The notes under the pieces are model-generated. The model was not told the DNA's origin. It saw only the letters and a program-made list of their open reading frames with translations, and searched no databases. A DNA stretch of 10,860 nt from the NCBI GenBank assembly GCA_016927095.1, contig JAFGNI010000275.1, forward strand, positions 1 through 10,860, written 5' to 3'. The DNA comes from Anaerolineae bacterium (GTDB lineage Bacteria; Chloroflexota; Anaerolineae; B4-G1; SLSP01). Every line of letters begins with the position of its first letter. Positions within the stretch are counted from its first letter, which is position 1. Position numbers and translations under genes: made by a program. Below are positions 6,069 to 10,860 of the stretch, piece after piece.

Positions 6069-6096
6069 TTGACAAAGAGTCCAGTGACAGTAGAAT
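6069..6096 (+). promoter_or_regulatory. Sigma70-type promoter of the upp operon
   Basis: TTGACA (6069-6074, perfect), 16-nt spacer, TAGAAT (6091-6096). It starts 5 nt after the stop of the solute-binding protein. The predicted start is near 6103, leaving about 100 nt of leader before upp. Arms AGTGAC (6083-6088) and GTCACT (6104-6109) flank the -10 box and could be an operator. Confidence 0.7.
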
Positions 6097-6126
6097 GCGG
6101 CAGGTCACTCACAGCCGGGCCCAAAA

Positions 6127-6176
6127 AGATCTGCTGGGCGCCCCAATCCATCGCCGCGGGCCGCGAAGGCAGATCT
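6127..6176 (+). promoter_or_regulatory. Inverted repeat in the upp leader
   Basis: AGATCTGC (6127-6134) is perfectly complementary to GCAGATCT (6169-6176); inside, GGCG (6137-6140) can pair with CGCC (6152-6155). The leader RNA could therefore fold into one branched or extended stem ending 27 nt before the upp ATG. No T-run follows, so it is not a simple attenuator, and I do not recognise a known riboswitch or PyrR site in it. Confidence 0.35.
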
Positions 6177-6203
6177 GACATCACGGACAATGGAAGGAGA
6201 GAT

Positions 6204-6830
6204 ATGGCAGAGGTACACATCTCAAATCATCCCTTGGTCAAGCACAAACTGACACTCCTCCGGGACAAGCGGACCGAACCGAAGAAGTTCAGAGAGCTGA
6301 TCCGAGAGATCACGCTGTTGATCGCCTATGAAGCGACCGCGGACCTTGACATTGTGCCGAAGGAAGTCGAGACACCTCTGACCACCATGTGTGGGTACAA
6401 GCTCGCAGAACCGATCGGGCTGATCCCCATCCTGCGCTCCGGGTTGGGTATGGTAGAGGGCATCTGGGAGATGATCCCTTCCGCAGAGGTCTGGCACATT
6501 GGACTCTTCCGTGACGAGCAGACCCTGCGCCCCGTCGCCTACTACAATCGCCTTCCCATCCACCCCACGGTCTCGGTCTGTCTGATCCTCGATCCCATGT
6601 TGGCCACGGGGGGCTCCGCCGTGAAGACGGTCGACATTCTCAAGGAGTGGGGCGCGCGTCGCATTAAGTTCCTGGGCCTCATCGCCGCGCCCGAGGGTGT
6701 CGAGAACATGAAGAGCAGACACCCGGACGTCGACATCTACCTGGCTGCGCTTGACGACCACCTCAATGACGATGCGTACATTGTCCCCGGGCTGGGGGAC
6801 GCCGGTGACCGCCAATTTGGGACGGCGTGA
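6204..6830 (+). CDS. upp: Uracil phosphoribosyltransferase
   Basis: This cytoplasmic pyrimidine-salvage enzyme makes UMP and pyrophosphate from uracil and PRPP. The 208 residues match the usual family length. Visible motifs: [14 protein letters not shown] at the N-terminus, PILRSGLGM (75-83), the PRPP-binding loop [12 protein letters not shown] (128-139), and the uracil-binding C-terminus [13 protein letters not shown] (195-207). The ATG at 6204 is preceded by AAGGAG with a 4-nt spacing, and the family N-terminus starts here, so longer in-frame starts are rejected. The gene has its own strong promoter and a roughly 100-nt leader containing an inverted repeat. It is followed after 28 nt by a WecA-type transferase; upp next to tagO/wecA is also seen in many Firmicutes ahead of the atp operon. 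Confidence 0.97.
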   Translation: MAEVHISNHPLVKHKLTLLRDKRTEPKKFRELIREITLLIAYEATADLDIVPKEVETPLTTMCGYKLAEPIGLIPILRSGLGMVEGIWEMIPSAEVWHIGLFRDEQTLRPVAYYNRLPIHPTVSVCLILDPMLATGGSAVKTVDILKEWGARRIKFLGLIAAPEGVENMKSRHPDVDIYLAALDDHLNDDAYIVPGLGDAGDRQFGTA

Positions 6831-6858
6831 GCCATAGTGGCAGGAGACGAGCATCGAC

Positions 6859-7896
6859 TTGAGGTATGGCCTTGAGTATGCCTTGATCCTCGTGGTGGGC
6901 GTCGCGGTGAGCGCCATCGCGACGCCGCTCCTCGGGAGCCTCGGGAAACGATGGGGCATCGTCGCTGAACCCGGAGGACGACGGCAACACACCGGGAGCA
7001 TCTCCCGGCTTGGTGGCCTGGGCCTTAGCGTCGGCTTCTTTGCAGCGCTGGCGCTCTCACGGCTGCTGAGCATTCCAACGGCCGACCCCAACGAGGGACG
7101 GCGGCTTTGGGGGCTGGTCATCGGTGGGCTGGTGATGGCGGTGTTTGGGCTGATCGATGATCGCTACGAGCTCCCTGCCGGGACAGAGTATCTCGGCTAT
7201 CTTTTGGCCGCGATCATCGCGACCGCCAGCCTCATCATCCTGGAACGCTTCAACAACCCCTTGACCAACAAGCTGGTGGTGCTGCCCGCCCTCCTCTACA
7301 TTCCCCTCACCCTCTTCTGGATGACGGGCATGATCGTCACCGTGAACTGGCTCGACGGCCTCGATGGCCTTGCAGCCGGGGTGGCAGCGATTCTGGCCAC
7401 GGTGCTCAGCGTGCACATGTACCGCAGTGGGCAGTACAGCGTGGTACCGCTGGCGTTGGCGTTACTGGGCGCCTCGCTCGGCTTCTTGATCTTCAACGCG
7501 CCACCGGCTCGCGTCTTCCTGGGGGGGAGCGCCTTCTTCCTAGGCTACGTCCTCGGCGCGCTGGGCCTGATTGCCGGCGGTCGGGTCGCCACAGTGCTCC
7601 TGGTGATGGGCATTCCCATCGTCGATGTCGCCTGGACGATTCTTGACCGCTGGCGACACGGGGTGAGCCCGGTTCGTGCCGACCGGCGCCACCTGCACTT
7701 CCGGCTGCAGGATGCGGGCATCTCAACGCGTGCCATCGTCTTCATCTATTGGGGGTTCTGTGCCATCGCGGGGGCTTTGGCGCTGTTGCTCGCCTCGCGC
7801 ATCTACAAGCTGCTGACGCTGATCATTCTCGGCGGGTTCACAGCGGCACTGTTGCTCTACCTCAGCCGCGAGCAGGCACCAAGGCGCAAGCGCTAA
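6859..7896 (+). CDS. WecA/TagO/MraY-family polyprenyl-phosphate sugar-1-phosphate transferase
   Basis: This integral membrane enzyme of glycosyltransferase family 4 type transfers an amino-sugar 1-phosphate from a UDP-sugar to undecaprenyl phosphate, the first step of a cell-surface glycan. About ten hydrophobic segments span the 345 residues. Diagnostic loops: GLIDDRYEL with the Asp pair D100/D101, TVNWLDGLDGLAAG (161-174) with D166/D169, GFLIFNAPPARVFLGGSAFFLG (208-229), PIVDVAWTILDRWR with D256, and ADRRHLHFRL (274-283). The last loop has HLHF where HLHH is the common form. The short tail is basic (PRRKR). The start is TTG: an in-frame TAG at 6835-6837 leaves no upstream ATG, and AGGAGA (6842-6847) lies 11 nt before the TTG. 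UDP-GlcNAc is the likely donor, as for WecA/TagO, but this is inferred. Co-transcribed with upp. Confidence 0.92.
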   Translation: MRYGLEYALILVVGVAVSAIATPLLGSLGKRWGIVAEPGGRRQHTGSISRLGGLGLSVGFFAALALSRLLSIPTADPNEGRRLWGLVIGGLVMAVFGLIDDRYELPAGTEYLGYLLAAIIATASLIILERFNNPLTNKLVVLPALLYIPLTLFWMTGMIVTVNWLDGLDGLAAGVAAILATVLSVHMYRSGQYSVVPLALALLGASLGFLIFNAPPARVFLGGSAFFLGYVLGALGLIAGGRVATVLLVMGIPIVDVAWTILDRWRHGVSPVRADRRHLHFRLQDAGISTRAIVFIYWGFCAIAGALALLLASRIYKLLTLIILGGFTAALLLYLSREQAPRRKR

Positions 7897-7911
7897 GGAC
7901 GAGGAGGGGCG

Positions 7912-9801
7912 ATGGCCCTGCGGGGTGCGCAAGTCAAATCCCGGTGCGGCTGCGCCCACCGGCGGTCTCCGCTGTCCAGCATCATCGCCGCCGTGGTGCT
8001 CGCTGTGGGGCTGTTCTCCTGTGCCACATCTGCCCCGCCCCCCACACCCACAGCTCCCCCGCCCACCGCGCGCCCGACGCCCACCACGCCAATACGGACG
8101 CCTGAGCCGCGGGCACAGCTGATCGTGTGTATGACCGAACCGCGTGCAGCGAGTCCGTTTTTTCCCTCGCAGTCGGGCAGTGACCTCCTGGCCCTCTTCT
8201 ATGAGGAACCTGTGGAGCGCCTCGCCTACGGCTGGGAACCCCGCCTCATCACGCACCTTCCCACACTGGAGAACGGCGAAGTGATCACGCGGCTCGTGAC
8301 CGTGAGCGACGGGACCCGATATGTCGACGCACTGGGATTCGTGCAGACCTATACGAGGTCAGAGACCGTGGAGCTGCCGCAGATGGCGGTCACCTTCGCG
8401 TTGCAACCCGGCCTGCTGTGGTCCGACGGCGCACCCATCACAGCCAAGGACGCCGTCCTCGGCTACCACCTCGCGCAGTCGCCCGAGGCGCAGGGGCGGT
8501 GGCGAACGCTGGCGGAGCGGACGGCCCAGTTCACCGCGGTCGACAACTTGACGCTGCGGTGGGAGGGCCTCCCCGGCTACCTCGACGTCGACTATGCCGG
8601 TTTCCTCTTCCCACTCCAGCCGGCGCACCGGTGGCAGGGCCAAAGCTTGTCGAGTATCCTAGACGACCGGACCCCACCGGCAACCGGCCCTTTCAGAATC
8701 ACCGCTTGGGAATCCAAACGCGAAGCACGGCTGGTCCCCAATGAGCACTACAGTGGTGCTCAGCCCCTCTTGAAGGAGATCGTCGTGCGCTTTCCGCAAC
8801 AGGATCCCAACAGCTGGGATGGCTTGCTGGTTAACGGCTTCTGTGACATCGTCCTGCCGGACCCCATCCTTCTTACATCCTGGGACCAATGGGCGCAGCT
8901 TGGCGCGGCAGGAGAGGCCATTGTCTGGGCCGACGCCGCGCCGGTCATGCTCCGCCTCGACATGAACCTCGATCCGGTTGCTGAACCGGGAACGGAGGAG
9001 GACGAGGACGGCGTCTCCTTGCTTGAAGATATCGAGGTGCGCCGGACCATCCGCGCCTGCATCAATCGCGACCTGCTGGCGGAGACGATGCCGGCTGAGG
9101 CGCTTACACCAGCGACGAGTTTCGTCCCGCCGCGCCATCCGGTGATCCTGCAGACCAAGGCGCAGCCCTACGGTCCGTCAATGGCGGGCGCACGGCTTCG
9201 AGCGCTTGGCTGGTGGGATGAGGACCAAGATGGTATCCACGAAGCGCATGATGTGCCGGAGGTCGAGGATGGCACGCCATTGCGCTTGAACCTGCACTTC
9301 GCCTCCGAGTATTTCGCCCCGGCAGCCTACGTGGCTGCCGATCTTGAGGCATGCGGCTTCGATATCGAGCTACACCCCACCGACCGGCGCCAGCTCTACA
9401 CCGTCGATGCCGCGAGCCCGCTCTTCGGGCGGACATTCGAGCTGGCGTTGGTGGGCTGGCAAGCCCTGGTGCCAGAGGTCTGCGGCGCCTGGTTCAGCCA
9501 TAGGATCCCCGACGAGGCCAACAACTGGTTGGGGGAGAACTTCAGCGGGTTTGCCTCGGCAGCCTATGACGCAGCCTGCGAGCGCGCTTTTGCGGCGGTG
9601 ACGATCGACCAGCAGCAGCAGGCGCTCCAGGAAGCCCAGGACCTTCTGGACGAGACGCTGCCGACGGTCTTCCTGGCATGGCGTCCCTTCTGGTTTGCCG
9701 CGCGCCCCGAGGTCCAGGGACTGCAGCCCGACGCCTCCGCCTATGGCACCCTCTGGAACGCCGAGGAGCTCTCGATTGGCGTGCCGGTATCTGAGGACTG
9801 A
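7912..9801 (+). CDS. Peptide/nickel-type solute-binding lipoprotein (SBP_bac_5 family)
   Basis: This 629-residue extracytoplasmic binding protein belongs to the oligopeptide/dipeptide transporter receptor family. Residues 1-37 form a lipoprotein signal: basic n-region (CAHRR), hydrophobic core (SIIAAVVLAVGLF) and C37 in LFSC. A Pro/Thr-rich linker (42-68) tethers the domain to the membrane. Family motifs follow: LQPGLLWSDGAPITAKDAVLGY, PPATGPFRITAWE with LVPNEHYSG, then IEVRRTIRACINRDLLAE, a DEDQDGIHE loop matching the usual GW-D-x-D-x-DG-x-x-E motif, and a C-terminal LPTVFLAWRPFWFA. An acidic insert (EEDEDG) precedes the IEVRR helix. GAGGAGGGG ends 3 nt before the ATG, a strong ribosome site. 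It starts 15 nt after the transferase gene and is the last gene of the upp transcript. No permease or ATPase adjoins it; a ligand cannot be named. Confidence 0.92.
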   Translation: MALRGAQVKSRCGCAHRRSPLSSIIAAVVLAVGLFSCATSAPPPTPTAPPPTARPTPTTPIRTPEPRAQLIVCMTEPRAASPFFPSQSGSDLLALFYEEPVERLAYGWEPRLITHLPTLENGEVITRLVTVSDGTRYVDALGFVQTYTRSETVELPQMAVTFALQPGLLWSDGAPITAKDAVLGYHLAQSPEAQGRWRTLAERTAQFTAVDNLTLRWEGLPGYLDVDYAGFLFPLQPAHRWQGQSLSSILDDRTPPATGPFRITAWESKREARLVPNEHYSGAQPLLKEIVVRFPQQDPNSWDGLLVNGFCDIVLPDPILLTSWDQWAQLGAAGEAIVWADAAPVMLRLDMNLDPVAEPGTEEDEDGVSLLEDIEVRRTIRACINRDLLAETMPAEALTPATSFVPPRHPVILQTKAQPYGPSMAGARLRALGWWDEDQDGIHEAHDVPEVEDGTPLRLNLHFASEYFAPAAYVAADLEACGFDIELHPTDRRQLYTVDAASPLFGRTFELALVGWQALVPEVCGAWFSHRIPDEANNWLGENFSGFASAAYDAACERAFAAVTIDQQQQALQEAQDLLDETLPTVFLAWRPFWFAARPEVQGLQPDASAYGTLWNAEELSIGVPVSED

Positions 9802-9819
9802 CCCCCGCAGAGCCGGTCG

Positions 9820-10092
9820 CTATTCGCCCAGTTCACCTGTGATCTCGGCCAACACCACCTCGTAGGCTGCAATCGTCGCCGATTGGGTAGCCTCGAAGAG
9901 GGGACCTTGGCCGATCCAATCAATCCCTATCCGTACGTAGGCGTCCTTCAGAAAGCCGCGAAGATCCTCTGCCGTGAAGCCCGGATCCGTGGCTAGCCGG
10001 TTGTGCAGAAACCGGTAGAGCGACTCGTAGACTTCGCGGTACTTCCGGTCGAAGATGTCCCCTTCGTCCGCGCCCTCAGCCTTCTGATGCAT
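9820..10092 (-). CDS. Small uncharacterised protein overlapping the thioesterase gene
   Basis: I do not recognise this 90-residue protein. It has no signal peptide or membrane segment. After a polar start (MHQKAEGADEGD) it reads as helical: DIFDRKYREVYESLYRFLHNRL (12-33), a short loop with Pro, AEDLRGFLKDAYVRIGIDWI (41-60), and a final helix FEATQSATIAAYEVVLAEI (66-84). The ATG at 10092 lies inside the end of the thioesterase gene, overlapping it by 17 bp in another frame, which suggests translational coupling and co-transcription. The frame is open further upstream (to 10236) but that part antiparallels nothing conserved and would overlap the thioesterase deeply, so the shorter form is preferred. 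Its stop lies 18 nt from the convergent stop of the solute-binding protein. Confidence 0.65.
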   Translation of the reverse strand: MHQKAEGADEGDIFDRKYREVYESLYRFLHNRLATDPGFTAEDLRGFLKDAYVRIGIDWIGQGPLFEATQSATIAAYEVVLAEITGELGE

Positions 10093-10489
10093 GCCCGCTA
10101 CCCCCGGCCTTAGCCGCGATCCGATCCATGAACCGCGCGGTGTCAATGACAAATCGCTGGTGGTCGGCTTCCCCAACCTTCTCGACCTCGTCCCAAGCCT
10201 CAATCTTGAAGGTAAGGCGCCGGCCGTCGACGGCAACCAGTTGTGACCACACGCGTACCTTCATCCCCACCGGCGTAGCTGCCAGGTGCTTCATGTCCAC
10301 ATGGGTGCCAACCGCCGTCTCATCCTCGGCAAGATAGGGCGCAATCGCTGCTTGGGAGGCGCTCTCCATCAGGGCGATGAGGTGAGGCGTGCTCAAGACC
10401 GGCACCAGGCCACTGCCGTAGCTGGCTGCTGTCTCTTCCTCAGCGACGATATGCTCGATTTCCGAAACCAACCCGGGCTCTATTCCCAT
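10076..10489 (-). CDS. FlK-like hotdog-fold thioesterase
   Basis: The 137-residue protein fits the fluoroacetyl-CoA thioesterase (FlK) type of hotdog enzymes, which hydrolyse acyl-CoA thioesters. Visible are the N-terminal strand ETAASYGSGLVPVLSTP, the central hotdog helix HLIALMESASQAAIAPYL (36-53), the strand TAVGTHVDMKHLAATPVGMKV (58-78), and later strands (RVWSQLVAVDG, RLTFKIEAWD, KVGEADHQRFVID). Candidate catalytic residues T34, E42 and H68 have the same spacing (8 and 26) as T42, E50 and H76 of Streptomyces cattleya FlK. Most relatives are generic thioesterases, not fluoroacetate-resistance enzymes, so no substrate is claimed. The start at 10489 is chosen for the GGGAG site 6 nt upstream; a longer frame reaching 10561 would overlap the upstream gene. 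It is in a minus-strand operon between a membrane protein and a small unknown protein. Confidence 0.9.
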   Translation of the reverse strand: MGIEPGLVSEIEHIVAEEETAASYGSGLVPVLSTPHLIALMESASQAAIAPYLAEDETAVGTHVDMKHLAATPVGMKVRVWSQLVAVDGRRLTFKIEAWDEVEKVGEADHQRFVIDTARFMDRIAAKAGGSGHASEG

Positions 10490-10511
10490 CCAACACTCCC
10501 ATTGATCATGG

Positions 10512-10860
10512 TCAGACTGCCAGCATAGGCACGATGAAACCAAAGAGACACCAAAGGTCAAGCGCGACCATCACCAGTAAGCCCCCCGCAACCACCACGC
10601 CGTGCCACTTCTCGTGCAACGATGCGAGAAGCGGCAGCCCCACGATGGTGGTCACGAGCATCGCCAGGGGCCATAGCGGCGCCGTCCCATCAATCGCGCC
10701 GTGGATGCCAAGACCCAACGCGGCGATGGACAGCGTTAGGGCGGCGATCACGGCAAGCCGTCGCTCCAGCAGGCGCTGCCAACCGAGGGCCGCGCCGGCC
10801 GCCAGCAACGGCAGCGCCGGAAAGAGGTATCGCCCCTGGTGCTGCACAAAGGTCACGTTG
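10512..10860 (-). CDS. Polytopic membrane protein, C-terminal part (glycosyltransferase-like)
   Basis: Only the last 115 or so residues are in the window; the frame stays open through base 10860, so the start is outside. The fragment opens with FVQHQGRYLFPALPLLAAG, a motif typical of the C-terminal half of polyprenyl-sugar-dependent membrane glycosyltransferases and DUF2142-type proteins (a Q-x-R-Y-x-x-P signature before a hydrophobic helix). About four hydrophobic segments follow (for example 33-53, 60-78, 86-112 of the visible part) and the protein ends IVPMLAV. The stop is 22 nt before the thioesterase ATG, so the two are probably one transcript. Exact family assignment needs the missing N-terminus. 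Confidence 0.65.
   Translation of the reverse strand, partial: NVTFVQHQGRYLFPALPLLAAGAALGWQRLLERRLAVIAALTLSIAALGLGIHGAIDGTAPLWPLAMLVTTIVGLPLLASLHEKWHGVVVAGGLLVMVALDLWCLFGFIVPMLAV

Noticed and set aside
6076..6087. PyrR-binding-loop-like AGTCCAGTGA before upp
   Set aside because: It matches the start of the known ARUCCNGNGA consensus but lies in the promoter spacer, upstream of the predicted transcription start, and lacks the following GGYU and stem, so it could not act in the upp mRNA unless transcription starts further upstream.
6222..7121. A 299-codon minus-strand frame opposite upp and the wecA-like gene
   Set aside because: Antisense to two genes with clear family motifs; its own product shows none.
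10490..10561. N-terminal extension of the thioesterase
   Set aside because: It would overlap the end of the upstream membrane-protein gene by 50 bp, and adds a Cys/Trp-rich stretch not seen in the family; GGGAG before the ATG at 10489 marks the better start.

Overview
The window is GC-rich bacterial chromosome with compact gene packing. Lipoproteins carrying a Pro/Thr-rich linker behind the lipid-anchored cysteine, a WecA/TagO-type transferase directly behind upp, two TTG starts and tRNA genes lacking an encoded CCA together suggest a member of the Chloroflexota. That placement is an inference from gene style, not a proof. No mobile element, CRISPR array or obvious foreign island is visible.

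Layout, left to right. (1) The 3' end of a NIF3/DUF34-family metal-binding protein on the plus strand converges on a two-gene tRNA operon (Gly-UCC, then a CAU tRNA) on the minus strand, which has its own extended -10 promoter. (2) A minus-strand two-component operon encodes a multi-pass membrane histidine kinase followed 13 nt later by a NarL/LuxR response regulator. (3) A 495-bp divergent intergenic region contains the kinase promoter, an untranslated leader with a perfect palindrome and a possible 19-codon leader peptide, a 97-bp tandem repeat built from three 32-nt hairpins, and the rarA promoter. (4) rarA, apparently expressed from a nearly leaderless mRNA, is followed by an uncharacterised acidic protein and a terminator-like hairpin. 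(5) A short gene for an amino-acid-type solute-binding lipoprotein is followed by a strong sigma70-type promoter driving upp, then a WecA/MraY-family sugar-phosphate transferase, then a peptide-type solute-binding lipoprotein. (6) Convergent to this is a minus-strand set: a polytopic membrane protein (partial), a FlK-like hotdog thioesterase, and a small unknown protein that overlaps the thioesterase by 17 bp.

How they fit: most of the window is housekeeping (tRNAs, replication-fork maintenance by RarA, uracil salvage, initiation of polyprenyl-linked glycan synthesis) plus sensing and uptake. Neither solute-binding protein has a permease or ATPase beside it. The upp-wecA neighbourhood recalls the rpiB-upp-comEB-tagO-mnaA-atp order of many Firmicutes. 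I did not find a clearly new multi-gene system. The most unusual non-coding signals are the hairpin tandem repeat upstream of rarA, the close resemblance between the tRNA and kinase promoters, and the structured leader of the kinase operon.
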